33,512 bases of DNA from Microcaldota archaeon (GCA_026413765.1 JAOAKI010000004.1:1-33512), one strand, 5' to 3'. Shown: positions 22,080 through 31,576, counted from the stretch's first letter. The notes: generated from the letters alone by a model not told the origin. Numbers and translations are program-made.

Positions 22080-22478
22080 TCACTTTTTCTTCTCCTCTTT
22101 CTTTGCAGGAGCCGGAAATATTTCTTCTAGCGGCCTGCTTCCTGCCTTTGCCACAACTGCATTGACCTGGACAATCTGGTCTGAGATAACATTTCCTCTA
22201 ACTTTCCTTTTTTCCCTAGTGCCTTTCTTCTTTGGCCGATAGCCTGGCCCTTCTGAAAGGACGACATTCACTCTTCTTGGCCCAGAAACATCTGCCCTCA
22301 TTGGAAACCCAGAAGAGTCGCTGCCACCCCTTATTTCAAACTCGTACCCTTCTGCCCCTAGAAATCCACCAGCAAACGTCTGCCCTATTTTTTTGCCTAT
22401 CAGCTCGCTTTCTTTGCCTTTTGGCACCTCAACATTAAAGCTTTTCCCAGTCTTTGGATCAGAGATAACTATCTTCAT
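22080..22478 (-). CDS. rps6e: 30S ribosomal protein S6e
   Basis: MKIVISDPKTGKSFNVEVP, GGSDSSGFPMRADVSGPRRVNVVLSEGPGYRPKKKGTREKRKVRGNVISDQIVQVN. Confidence 0.96.
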   Translation of the reverse strand: MKIVISDPKTGKSFNVEVPKGKESELIGKKIGQTFAGGFLGAEGYEFEIRGGSDSSGFPMRADVSGPRRVNVVLSEGPGYRPKKKGTREKRKVRGNVISDQIVQVNAVVAKAGSRPLEEIFPAPAKKEEKKK

Positions 22479-22543
22479 TTTCTCACTCCGAAGGTCAAGT
22501 TAGCCTATTTTGTGCAATCTTTTAAAAACACTTTCACCGCTTT

Positions 22544-23560
22544 TCATACAATTTTCCACCCTCTTTTTTGAAATACCACCATCTCCTCAAATCTTACGCC
22601 GTATTTTGCTTTATATGCCGCAGGCTCAAGGGAGATCACGTTTCCAATTCTCAGCTTCTCGTTAGAGGCTTTGCCAAGGTGCGGCGCCTCATGAACTTCC
22701 AGCCCAACCCCGTGGCCGATTGCGTGCACGAGAGGTGGAAATCCTGCCTCTTTTAGCTTTAGCTCACTCAATTCTGCAATCTCTTTTGCTTGCGTGCACT
22801 CCTGAAGCCCATCATAAATTTCCCAAAATATTTCCTGGCATTTCTCATAGTCTTGCCACTCTTTACTGTTCTTGCTTTTCACATAGCAACGGGTGAGGTC
22901 TGAGCAATATCCATCCTTTTTTACCCCAAAATCCACAAGAACGATCTCTCCTATTTTTTTTTCTGTCGGCAGATGGTGCGGAAAAGAGCTGTTTTTGTCG
23001 GTTGCAACTATCGGCTCGAACGCGGCTTCACTATCCATCTGCAGAGCCATTATTTTCAGCGCATTTGCAATCTCCTTTTCATTTTTGTATTCCCACGGAT
23101 CAAGGCTCTCCAAAATGTCACGTGCAATCTTTGCCGCCTTTGCCATCGTTTTTATTTCATAGTCTGATTTGGATGCGCGCTGCCGGCTTACCGCCTCTTG
23201 AAAATCTACAAGATTTATACTGCTCTTTTTGAGCCTCTTGTAGTGGGCAACCGAAAATTCGTTCGGGCAGAATCCTATCTTTCGATTGCCGCATGCCTTT
23301 CTTATGATTTTTGCCACCTCTCCTTTTCTTATGCACTCGACGCGATAAGGTGCGATTGCTTTTGCCATGCGGTAATTCATCTCATGCGTCAGCACAGTGC
23401 CGCTTCTGGGTTTCAAGACAAGATAGCTCCCATCGATTCTGCACCCGCAGAAATACTCGAAGTTTGCGCCTTCTTTGTGGCCGCAAAAGAAAACTGCGGT
23501 TTTAATGTTTGTTTTCTCAAATAGCTCATTTCTCCTTTTCCTTATTTCAGCCAAAAGCAT
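22544..23560 (-). CDS. M24-family metallopeptidase (Xaa-Pro aminopeptidase-like)
   Basis: VDFGVKKDGYCSDLTRCY, HAIGHGVGLEVHEAPHLG, GNVISLEPAAYKAKYGVRFEEMVV. Start moved to MLLAEIRKRR to avoid overlap with cysS. Confidence 0.92.
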   Translation of the reverse strand: MLLAEIRKRRNELFEKTNIKTAVFFCGHKEGANFEYFCGCRIDGSYLVLKPRSGTVLTHEMNYRMAKAIAPYRVECIRKGEVAKIIRKACGNRKIGFCPNEFSVAHYKRLKKSSINLVDFQEAVSRQRASKSDYEIKTMAKAAKIARDILESLDPWEYKNEKEIANALKIMALQMDSEAAFEPIVATDKNSSFPHHLPTEKKIGEIVLVDFGVKKDGYCSDLTRCYVKSKNSKEWQDYEKCQEIFWEIYDGLQECTQAKEIAELSELKLKEAGFPPLVHAIGHGVGLEVHEAPHLGKASNEKLRIGNVISLEPAAYKAKYGVRFEEMVVFQKRGWKIV

Positions 23561-23582
23561 GCTGTTATTTTCCAGAAAAATT

Positions 23583-24800
23583 TTAAAGAGGCAATACTGC
23601 AAGGGCAAAATCCAGCTTTTTGAGCAGCTTGCATGCTCGGCTAGCTTGGGTTTTTGACATCTCTTGCCTTGCGCATTCTTCCAAAAAGCTCTCAATTGTT
23701 TCAATAGCTCCCTTTGCATCCAAGTTGTCGTCCATCTTCTTTTCGAACTCCTCCTTCAGTCTATTTATTTGCTTGTCGACATAGGGATTGAACTTCCCCC
23801 CCTCATTTCTTCTTAATGCATCTATCATCTTTTTTATGTGAAGCCACTTTTCTTTTGCCCTCTTTGCGAATTTCCAGCTGAAATTTAGCCTCTCTCTGTA
23901 ATGCTTCAAAAGCAGCAAGAACCGTATTTGCTTGGGTTCGAATCCCTTTTTCAATAGGTCTGGCAAGTAAACCACATTGCCTTTTGATTTGCTCATTTTT
24001 TTGCCGTTGATAATCAAATGGCGGATATGAATCCAATATCTTGCATATTCCCCTTTTAGCGCCTCTACGATAGCGCGAGTGTTCTCGTGGTGGTTGAATA
24101 TATTGTCTTTTCCTCCCATTGCAACATCAATTCCCTTGCCGAGAGTCTCAAACGACATCACCGCGCAGTGCAAATTCCAAGGAGGATAGGCTAAACCCAA
24201 TTTTGATTTGAAGCAAAATCTCTTCTGCTTTCCATCTTTTTCGCACGGCGCCCATATAAGGAAATCGCCCGCTTGCCACCTCTTGTATTCCTCAGCAACA
24301 ACTTTTTTTCCAGTTGAGCTGATTCTTTCTCCAGAAAGTTCTCCATATTTTGGATATTTTGATATGTCAAAAAAGACTTTCCCGTCTTTTTCTTGGTAAG
24401 CAAGCTTCTTTCTTTGCAGTTGGATTGCCCAATCAGCCATTTTGTCTATATACTGGGTGACATGGGGATAGATATCGGCAGGCAAGATTCCAAGCATTTC
24501 AGCATCCTTTCTGAATAATTTTTCGTATTTTGCCGCAATCTGTCTGCAGTTGCAACCTTTTTTCAGAGCTTCTTTGACAACGCTATTGTCAAAATCAGTG
24601 ATATTCATCACGTGCACGACTTCAAATCCGCTGTAAATTAAATACCTTTTGAAAATGTCTTCCCAAACATATGTTCTGAAATTCCCTATATGAGGCCTTG
24701 CATAGACGGTCGGGCCACAAGTGTATATCTTGACTTGCTTTGGCTTTTTTGGCAAAAATGGCTCAACTTTTTTTGTCAGGCTGTTGTACACCCTCAGCAT
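23583..24800 (-). CDS. cysS: Cysteinyl-tRNA synthetase (divergent)
   Basis: KIYTCGPTVYARPHIGNFRTYVWEDIFKRYL; VMNITDFD; WNLHCAVMS; GGKDNIFNHHENTRA; GKKMSKSKGNVV. Confidence 0.9.
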   Translation of the reverse strand: MLRVYNSLTKKVEPFLPKKPKQVKIYTCGPTVYARPHIGNFRTYVWEDIFKRYLIYSGFEVVHVMNITDFDNSVVKEALKKGCNCRQIAAKYEKLFRKDAEMLGILPADIYPHVTQYIDKMADWAIQLQRKKLAYQEKDGKVFFDISKYPKYGELSGERISSTGKKVVAEEYKRWQAGDFLIWAPCEKDGKQKRFCFKSKLGLAYPPWNLHCAVMSFETLGKGIDVAMGGKDNIFNHHENTRAIVEALKGEYARYWIHIRHLIINGKKMSKSKGNVVYLPDLLKKGFEPKQIRFLLLLKHYRERLNFSWKFAKRAKEKWLHIKKMIDALRRNEGGKFNPYVDKQINRLKEEFEKKMDDNLDAKGAIETIESFLEECARQEMSKTQASRACKLLKKLDFALAVLPL

Positions 24801-24804
24801 CCAA

Positions 24805-25563
24805 TCACATCTTCATCTTCTCGAAGCTATAGATGCCTGCTGCCGCAAACACTATGCTAAACAACCCAAGCGACATCAGGTCGGTTGCGACTCCAAAAGC
24901 GGTCCTCCCGCCAAGCATTACATATCTTAGCAAATCTACCCCATAGCTGAGCGGGTTGAGCGGTATCAGCACCGCCAAATATGCGGGCAAGTTTTCAACA
25001 GGGAAAAGTGCGCCAGAAAGCATAAACATCGGCCACAGCACAAAACTCATTATTAGGTTAAACCCTTCGGGGCTTTTCATGTTTGCCCCTATTATTAGGC
25101 CAAGCGAAACTATGCAAAAAGAAAGGAGAATGCAGACTGCGAAAGAAAGAATAGCACTCATCGTCGTTGTCATGCCCAGTGCCACCCCTATGGCAAGCAA
25201 TATCGCAATCTGCAGAAGAACATCGCTTGCGCCGCCAAGCATCTTGCCGATGAAAACAGCGCTTCGCGGCACAGGTGCGACCAGAACCTCTTTCAGAAAA
25301 TCAAGCTTTCTGTCCCATATTACATACAGGCCGTAAAATATCGACCCGAAAAGCACTGCCATCCCCACAATGCCAGGGAATATAAATCTCTGGTAATCTA
25401 TGCCATTTATCTTTACGCTGCTTCCAAGGCCTGCCCCAAAAATCAAAATCCACAGCAGAGGGGTTACTATCGCAGACACTACTCTCTCCTTTTCCCTGAA
25501 AAACACTTTCACTTCCCTAAGCCAAATCGCATAGGTCGCATAAATCAAGTTCAAAGCTATCAC
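24805..25563 (-). CDS. ABC-2 type transporter permease
   Basis: Multi-TM; FIFPGIVGMAVLFGSIFYGLYVIWDRKLDFLKEVLVAPVPRSAVFIGKMLGG; LSGALFPVENLPAYLAVLIPLNPLSYGVDLLRYV. Confidence 0.94.
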   Translation of the reverse strand: MIALNLIYATYAIWLREVKVFFREKERVVSAIVTPLLWILIFGAGLGSSVKINGIDYQRFIFPGIVGMAVLFGSIFYGLYVIWDRKLDFLKEVLVAPVPRSAVFIGKMLGGASDVLLQIAILLAIGVALGMTTTMSAILSFAVCILLSFCIVSLGLIIGANMKSPEGFNLIMSFVLWPMFMLSGALFPVENLPAYLAVLIPLNPLSYGVDLLRYVMLGGRTAFGVATDLMSLGLFSIVFAAAGIYSFEKMKM

Positions 25564-26543
25564 TCTCGCTGGCTTCTCATTATCCTTTCGTGGTATCCGC
25601 CTTCCCCCTCTTCTTCCCTTATTTGTTTGCCAGTATATTTCATGAACAAATCATTGAGGGTGGCAGGCTGCAGCGCCACTGATTTGATGCTCCTGAACCT
25701 TCTAAAAATGATCGGTAACTGTTTTTGTGGGTTTTTGACTGTCGCCTTAATCTGGTCTCCGATTACTTTCACATTCAGAATGCCATTCATTTTCTTCATT
25801 TTGCTTGCCACTTTTTCTGGCTGGGCTGTCTTGAAAAAAGCGGTGTCTCCCCCAAGGCTTTCAATCAGTCTCTTTGGCTGGCCTACAGCAATTATTTTTC
25901 CTTTGTCTATGATTGCCACTCTGTCTGCAAACCTCTCCGCTTCCTCAAGATAATGTGTAGTGAAAACAATCGTCACCTTTTCCTTCTCTGAGAGTCTCCT
26001 TATATAATTCCATATATGCTGCCTGGTTTGCGGATCCAGTCCGATCGTTGGCTCATCCAAAAATAATACTTTTGGGTGGTGCAAAAGCCCTCTTGCAATC
26101 TCGAGCCTTCTTCTCATCCCTCCCGAGTATTCTCTTACTTGGCTGTGCTGCCTTTCCTCCAATCCAACCAAGCGCAACATCGTGTCTATCCTCTTTCCAA
26201 TCTGGTCTAAAGGCATGCCATAAAGCATGGCATGCATTTCCAAATTCTCTCTGCCTGTCAGAAGGTCATCCACGCTTGGAGACTGAAAGACCACGCCAAT
26301 CTTCTGCCTCACCTTGAAAGGCTCTCTTGTGACATCAAAGCCCGCAACGGTTGCAGTGCCTTCGTCTGGTTGGAGAAGCCCGCACAGCATGAATATTGTT
26401 GTTGTCTTACCTGCCCCATTTGGGCCAAGAATAGCAAATATCTCGCCTTCCTCTATTTTCAGGCTTATTCCATTGACTGCGGCAATCTTTCCAAAATATT
26501 TTTTCAGTTTTACAATCTCAATTGCGCTCATCTTATCGTCCAA
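25560..26543 (-). CDS. ABC transporter ATP-binding protein (DrrA-like exporter)
   Basis: LGPNGAGKTTTIFMLCGLLQPDEG, YSGGMRRRLEIARGLLHHPKVLFLDEPTIGLDPQTR; start overlaps permease start by ATGA. Confidence 0.96.
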   Translation of the reverse strand: MDDKMSAIEIVKLKKYFGKIAAVNGISLKIEEGEIFAILGPNGAGKTTTIFMLCGLLQPDEGTATVAGFDVTREPFKVRQKIGVVFQSPSVDDLLTGRENLEMHAMLYGMPLDQIGKRIDTMLRLVGLEERQHSQVREYSGGMRRRLEIARGLLHHPKVLFLDEPTIGLDPQTRQHIWNYIRRLSEKEKVTIVFTTHYLEEAERFADRVAIIDKGKIIAVGQPKRLIESLGGDTAFFKTAQPEKVASKMKKMNGILNVKVIGDQIKATVKNPQKQLPIIFRRFRSIKSVALQPATLNDLFMKYTGKQIREEEGEGGYHERIMRSQRE

Positions 26544-26587
26544 TTTTTGGGGTTTATTTTTTAAATCACATTGACTCTTTTGTTAGC

Positions 26588-26896
26588 ATGCTTGAGGTTT
26601 CATCAGAAGCTGAGCTCTCAAAACAAATATCAAAAGGAAAGTCATTGGTATTGTTTTACGCAAGCTGGTGCCCAGATTGCAAGCGTTTTATGCCGATTTT
26701 CGAAGCCCTCTCACCTGGCGGCAAGATAAGACTGCTAAAAGCACAAATTGACGACGAATCCAATTCCATATGGGACTCTTTCAACATTTCAGTTGTTCCA
26801 ACTGTGGTGCTTTTTGAAAATGGCAAAGAAAAGGGGCGTGCGCAGGAAACTTCGCCTGGGCAATGCGCCAGGCAGCTCAATAAGCTTTTGCGCTAG
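26588..26896 (+). CDS. Thioredoxin-fold protein (CPDC active site)
   Basis: LVLFYASWCPDCKRFMPIFEAL...FNISVVPTVVLFENGKE. Confidence 0.88.
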   Translation: MLEVSSEAELSKQISKGKSLVLFYASWCPDCKRFMPIFEALSPGGKIRLLKAQIDDESNSIWDSFNISVVPTVVLFENGKEKGRAQETSPGQCARQLNKLLR

Positions 26897-27642
26897 TCTG
26901 CCTCTATGCGGGGCGCAAGGTAATATACGACTTTGGCACTTTCAACTTCATATTCTATTTTCAGCGGCTTGTCGGTTGTGAGATGGATTGTCAGCGCAGA
27001 ATTGTCCGGGCAAGCCCTCACAATATCCTCAAGATACTCCAGTGGGAAAGTTGCTCGCGCAGGCTTGCTAATTTTCATCTCTATTACTTCTTCCGACTGC
27101 ATCTCATTTTCTTCTGTCAAATCGCTTGAGTCTCCGTGCACCTCTATTGCAAATCCTTTTTCAGAGGCTTCAAGTGTGATGTGTGAGCCAACTAGCAGCG
27201 CATCCCTCAAGCTTTCCTTGAAATGCGTGCTTGACACTTTAACTAACGCATCATATTGGACAGATGGCTCTTTTGTCGCTCCTGCAGGCATATCAATAAT
27301 TGGGACTTTGAAACTTCTCCGCCTCCTCTGTCCGATGAACTTCAGCTGGAGCTTATTGTCTGCTTTAGTGATTTCGAGTTTTTCGCCTGCTCTGCTTCTT
27401 GAAAGGATTTTTGAGATACTGTCGAAATTCAAGCCTACCTTGGCAGGAGGTAATGGCGCTTCATATTGCATGAAGGCGCTTGCAGGCATAGAAAATACGA
27501 CCATTGATATCTGTGAGGGGTCCATCGCCCTAAGAAAGAGTCCGTCTTTTCCGATCTCCAGCAGCCCTTCGTCAATCAAATTCACAATTGCATCTGTGGC
27601 GTTCTTGTAGCGCCGAGCGTCCTCCACCACTATCTTAAACAT
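26893..27642 (-). CDS. pcn: DNA polymerase sliding clamp (PCNA)
   Basis: DAIVNLIDEGLLEIGKDGLFLRAMDPSQISMVVFSMPASAF; FPLEYLEDIVRA; YYLAPRIE C-terminus. Confidence 0.95.
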   Translation of the reverse strand: MFKIVVEDARRYKNATDAIVNLIDEGLLEIGKDGLFLRAMDPSQISMVVFSMPASAFMQYEAPLPPAKVGLNFDSISKILSRSRAGEKLEITKADNKLQLKFIGQRRRRSFKVPIIDMPAGATKEPSVQYDALVKVSSTHFKESLRDALLVGSHITLEASEKGFAIEVHGDSSDLTEENEMQSEEVIEMKISKPARATFPLEYLEDIVRACPDNSALTIHLTTDKPLKIEYEVESAKVVYYLAPRIEAD

Positions 27643-27708
27643 TCAACCTACCTCCCACTTATCACTAACAATGCATATCTTTAAAGCAGTTTGTTCAGTT
27701 ATCCTGCC

Positions 27709-28434
27709 ATGACCGAAGCGCTATATCTTTCTGATTCCTATTTGGCATCTTGTGGCTCGAAAGTCCTCCAAATCTTGGACAACAAATTTGCGATTCTTGA
27801 CCGCACTGTCTTTTATCCTGTTGGCGGAGGGCAGCCTTCTGACACCGGTCTTTTCATAAGGAAAAGCGATGGCGCAGCTTTCGAAGTTATAAATGTGACC
27901 AAGTCCTCACAAGCCATATTGCACGAATTTCGCCCCAAAGACCCAAATGCCTTTCTTTCTGTGGGGGACGAAATAGAGTGCAAGATAAATTGGGAGCGAA
28001 GATATCGGCTTATGCGAATGCATACCGCAGGCCACATCCTTTCAGCCATTCTTTTCCGAAAAAACATCCTCATTACAGGAAACCAGCTCGGAGTGGATAA
28101 GTCTCGCTTTGACTTCTCGCTTGAAAATTTTGACCGTGAGGAATTTCAAAAATTGGTAGATGAGGCAAACAGAGAAATTGCCAAAAATCTTGAGGTCAGC
28201 ACTTTCTATCTTTCTAGGCAAGAAGCGCTCAACTATCCTGGCGCAGTCAAGCTTGCTTCTGCTTTGCCTCCAGATGTCTTGCAATTGCGTATGATAAGGA
28301 TAGGCGATATTGACTGCCAAGCAGACGGCGGCACCCATGTAAAAAACACTTCGGAAATAGGTAAAATCATCTTTCTTTCAGCAGAAAATAAAGGCAAGAG
28401 CAATCGACGCATCTACTATACGCTGAATCCTTAG
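27709..28434 (+). CDS. alaX: Stand-alone alanyl-tRNA editing protein (AlaX-M type)
   Basis: ILDRTVFYPVGGGQPSDTG; MHTAGHILSAIL; CQADGGTHVKNTSEIG. Confidence 0.92.
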   Translation: MTEALYLSDSYLASCGSKVLQILDNKFAILDRTVFYPVGGGQPSDTGLFIRKSDGAAFEVINVTKSSQAILHEFRPKDPNAFLSVGDEIECKINWERRYRLMRMHTAGHILSAILFRKNILITGNQLGVDKSRFDFSLENFDREEFQKLVDEANREIAKNLEVSTFYLSRQEALNYPGAVKLASALPPDVLQLRMIRIGDIDCQADGGTHVKNTSEIGKIIFLSAENKGKSNRRIYYTLNP

Positions 28435-29786
28435 GCCATATTTATTTCAATAGGCTTGAATTTTATTGCTTTTGCAATCAAATTATATGGAAATTGCTCT
28501 ATTTTCGTGTTGTACAGCGTTATGCTGTCTACAAGAAACTTTCTTCCACCTGCTATCCACTCCTCTGTGTGCTTCAGCTGCCTTTGGAACTCAACAAAGT
28601 TGTTGTTTGCCTTCAGTTTTGGATAATTCTCAAGAATCGCCAAAAGCCCATCTATTTTTTCGTCCATGACGTAGGCGCGCACATTTGCAATAGCTGCTTG
28701 CAATTCTTTTTCATGTTTTGCACTCTCTTTCACTACTTCTTCAAGCTTTGGCAGCAGCTCTCGCCTTCTCATCAGAAGAACTTGCAAGTTGCTTTTTGCC
28801 CTCTCAATTTGCATCTTAAGCACCACTATCCCGTTATACATCTCAAGCAAGACCATCAAAATGGCATAAGCATACATAAGCAAAATAATCGCTGCAATTA
28901 TAGTTGCAATTTCCACAAAATGACCAGGCAGTTCGTTGCTGGCGAACAGCAGCATCAGAGCCCCAAAAAATAGCGGCATAAACACAATTTTAAAAAGAGC
29001 CGAGCTTTTCAGCTTTTTTACTGCCTCTCTTTCACTTCCATCTGAAATGTAAAAAGGCTTGCCTTTCTGGCTGCAAATAATCATGTTGTCTCCTTTTTCC
29101 TCCTCATCAACTTTCGCTTCCCCAAGAAGATAGATCTCATCACCTTCTTGAACCAGAATTTCGTTTATCTCAATATCTCCATGGTATTGGCTTAAGTGTG
29201 GGTAATATGTTTTGATAAATTCTACCGCTTTCTTTTCCTCTTCTACCTCGGCACTAGCCAGCGCCTGCTGCATTTCAATTATCTTTTCGGCAATGCCTCC
29301 ACTTATCTTTCCGCCTTGCGCTTTTCGGAGTTCTTCGAGTGCAGTTTTTGTCTGCTCTAAGGTAGATTTTCTTCCTGACAGCATGTTCACTCTTATCTTT
29401 TTGTCAACTTTCATATAATTCAGCTTGCACTCCAGGCCGCGCGGGTCGATTGCAACCCTTCCTGTTTCATCCTCAATATAGAACCGCTGTTCGCTTGTAG
29501 TGATGCCGACAATTTCCATTTGCTCTCCTTTTTTTCTTTTTTGCTCGAATTTATAAGTAAAAACTGCATAGAAAACGCACGGCTTTTTTCCAACCGGACT
29601 TTCAAGCAATCTCTCGCCTCTTGCTGCTTTGCCTTGTATTTCAACCAGTCCTGGATAAACGGAAATAGCCTTGCAAGTCGGCGTATATTCTATTTTTTTG
29701 AGAAGCTCAAGATCTTTCATCCCCGAATAATAACTATATAATCCAAAGACTGCAAAGGCCGGAATCAGCGCCTTACTAGTTTCCAT
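28431..29786 (-). CDS. GIDE-like domain + LemA-like fusion membrane protein
   Basis: GKAARGERLLESPVGKKPCVFYAVFTYK...FYIEDETGRVAIDP (GIDE-like); C-terminal YNGIVVLKMQIERAKSNLQVLLMRRRELLPKLEEVVKESAKHEKEL...LYNTKIEQFPYNLIAKAIKFKP (LemA). Start set at METSKAL. Confidence 0.82.
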   Translation of the reverse strand: METSKALIPAFAVFGLYSYYSGMKDLELLKKIEYTPTCKAISVYPGLVEIQGKAARGERLLESPVGKKPCVFYAVFTYKFEQKRKKGEQMEIVGITTSEQRFYIEDETGRVAIDPRGLECKLNYMKVDKKIRVNMLSGRKSTLEQTKTALEELRKAQGGKISGGIAEKIIEMQQALASAEVEEEKKAVEFIKTYYPHLSQYHGDIEINEILVQEGDEIYLLGEAKVDEEEKGDNMIICSQKGKPFYISDGSEREAVKKLKSSALFKIVFMPLFFGALMLLFASNELPGHFVEIATIIAAIILLMYAYAILMVLLEMYNGIVVLKMQIERAKSNLQVLLMRRRELLPKLEEVVKESAKHEKELQAAIANVRAYVMDEKIDGLLAILENYPKLKANNNFVEFQRQLKHTEEWIAGGRKFLVDSITLYNTKIEQFPYNLIAKAIKFKPIEINMA

Positions 29787-29863
29787 AAGCCCATCTTTTC
29801 CTTTCCCTATATAAACTTTTCTGTTATAACAACTTTTATATTTATATGCGCATTTGTTTATAT

Positions 29864-30145
29864 ATGGAAGAAGAGGCACGTCTGTTTTCAGCGCTGGCAG
29901 ATCCAACAAGGCTTGAAATTCTGCGCTTTCTTTCAAAAAAGAAAGGTTGCGTTTCGTCAATTCAGTCGGCCCTGAAAAAAAGCCAGCCTAACATCAGCCA
30001 GCACCTCAGGGTCCTTCGAGAGGCCAGGCTGATTTGGTACAAAAAAGAAGGAAAGCAGACATGCTATTTCATTTGCAAGCCACAGATTGCCAAACTAATT
30101 CAGTTGGCAAAAAGAATTGCAAAAGGAGGGGATTATGATGTCTAA
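29864..30145 (+). CDS. ArsR/SmtB family winged-helix regulator
   Basis: EEEARLFSALADPTRLEILRFLSKKKGCVSSIQSALKKSQPNISQHLRVLREARLIWYKKEGKQTCYFIC; start moved to 29864 (ATG after TATA-like run). Confidence 0.9.
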   Translation: MEEEARLFSALADPTRLEILRFLSKKKGCVSSIQSALKKSQPNISQHLRVLREARLIWYKKEGKQTCYFICKPQIAKLIQLAKRIAKGGDYDV

Positions 30146-30386
30146 CCCAGAACCAGAAGTCATTGTGTATAGCACACCCACCTGCCCTTTTTGCGTGATG
30201 GCCAAGAGATATCTTGCGCAAAAAGGCATCAAGTTCGTTGACTACAATGTTGCTGAAGATCAGCAGAAAGCGTTCGAAATGGTTGCAAAAAGCGGACAGA
30301 TGGGCGTTCCAGTGCTTGACATAAAAGGAAAAATCATCATAGGCTTCGACAAAGCGGCAATTGATGAGGCACTGTCAGCTAAGTGA
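30135..30386 (+). CDS. Glutaredoxin-family protein (CPFC)
   Basis: VIVYSTPTCPFCVMAKRYLAQKGIKFVDYNVAED...GVPVLDIKGKIIIGFD; RBS ggagggg. Confidence 0.93.
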   Translation: MMSNPEPEVIVYSTPTCPFCVMAKRYLAQKGIKFVDYNVAEDQQKAFEMVAKSGQMGVPVLDIKGKIIIGFDKAAIDEALSAK

Positions 30387-30420
30387 TTTTTCCTGATCAA
30401 ATTGCAGCAGAGGTGATTTC

Positions 30421-30624
30421 ATGAAATTTGAAAAAAATGTCGGCGAGGCAGACAGGATAGTGCGATTGATTTTGGGAGCAGTATTGCTTTTGTCGGCCGC
30501 ATTCTTGCAGCTGGACCTTCCAGTCAGGGTCTTGGTTGCTCTTTTGGGGATGATAAGCATTTTTACAGGCATAGTTGGAAGCTGCATGCTCTATTCTTTC
30601 TTTGGGTTCAAGACCTCAAAGTAG
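30421..30624 (+). CDS. DUF2892 (YgaP membrane-domain-like) small membrane protein
   Basis: MKFEKNVGEADRIVRLILGAVLLLSAA...LLGMISIFTGIVGSCMLYSFFGFKT. Confidence 0.88.
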   Translation: MKFEKNVGEADRIVRLILGAVLLLSAAFLQLDLPVRVLVALLGMISIFTGIVGSCMLYSFFGFKTSK

Positions 30625-31564
30625 ACACAAAATACCTATCGCATCCCTCTGGCGTGGTAATCCCGACAGGCGAAATGAATAGCTTAAGGTATCCGATTGC
30701 AGGAATCGACAATACAACCTTGCCTTTTATCCTTTCGCTTTCGACCGGCAAGTTCCCGGCTTTCTTTGCTGCGTCATAAACTTGAATATCAAAGACTGGA
30801 TTGTTGTCTCCCTTGGTTAATATGTATGTCTTTTCCTTTGTCTTCAGCTTGATGTATGCCCTATGTATAATGTCTCCAATCGAAGCATAATATTCGCTTT
30901 CTTTTGGAGTATATACAACAACATCGTTGCTCATGTTAGCATAATATCGGATGTTGTTGATTTCGATCCACCCAACGCAAGGACCGTATTTCTTTTCCCC
31001 AGTCTTAGGATATACCATCTCGCATTTTTCATAGCCAAAAGTGATCGCCCCATGCTTTTCGCTAAACTCCTGCGGATTTTGGATGAATTCTGCGCAAATT
31101 GGAATCTGTTGCTGGGCACATTGTGCATAAAGAGATCCTTTCAGCCTAGCCACCTCGGACTTCGAGCGCATTACTATTGCCTCGCCTATCGTAGACACAT
31201 CCTCTACTTCTACTTGGGGAGCAGCTATTTCTCCGCCAGCCAAAACAACCAAATCTCCCCTTTGAATGTTGGGCATCATCGAACAAGAGACGATTGCGTT
31301 GAGCGGGGAGGGAGTTTGCAAGACAAATCCTGCCCCAAACCAAATTGCCAATGCAATCGCAAGCGCGAAAGCAGTCTCTTTTATTTCATGCAGCAATCCG
31401 TGCTTTTTTGTTCCATGCCAAAACTCAAGAATCACCGCCCAAATTATCGAAAGTCCGCACAGCAGCCCAAACAGCCAATGTCCACTCAGCAAGTAGAGTA
31501 TGAATGTAAAAGCGATGCTGAGATAGGAAAATTTCTGGCTAAGAAAAAACGCTTCCTCTCCCAT
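30608..31564 (-). CDS. Signal peptidase I, archaeal/ER type
   Basis: IVSCSMMPNIQRGDLVVL catalytic Ser; ILTKGDNNPVFD box; multiple N-terminal TMs. Confidence 0.85.
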   Translation of the reverse strand: MGEEAFFLSQKFSYLSIAFTFILYLLSGHWLFGLLCGLSIIWAVILEFWHGTKKHGLLHEIKETAFALAIALAIWFGAGFVLQTPSPLNAIVSCSMMPNIQRGDLVVLAGGEIAAPQVEVEDVSTIGEAIVMRSKSEVARLKGSLYAQCAQQQIPICAEFIQNPQEFSEKHGAITFGYEKCEMVYPKTGEKKYGPCVGWIEINNIRYYANMSNDVVVYTPKESEYYASIGDIIHRAYIKLKTKEKTYILTKGDNNPVFDIQVYDAAKKAGNLPVESERIKGKVVLSIPAIGYLKLFISPVGITTPEGCDRYFVSTLRS

Positions 31565-31576
31565 TTGTATTGCTCC

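Noticed and set aside
24805-26543. Drug-resistance or biosynthetic cluster around the ABC exporter
   Set aside because: Only a generic two-gene ABC-2 exporter among housekeeping genes; no biosynthetic genes nearby.
26933-27610. 225-aa ORF antisense to PCNA
   Set aside because: Low-complexity Ser-rich mirror of the PCNA frame.
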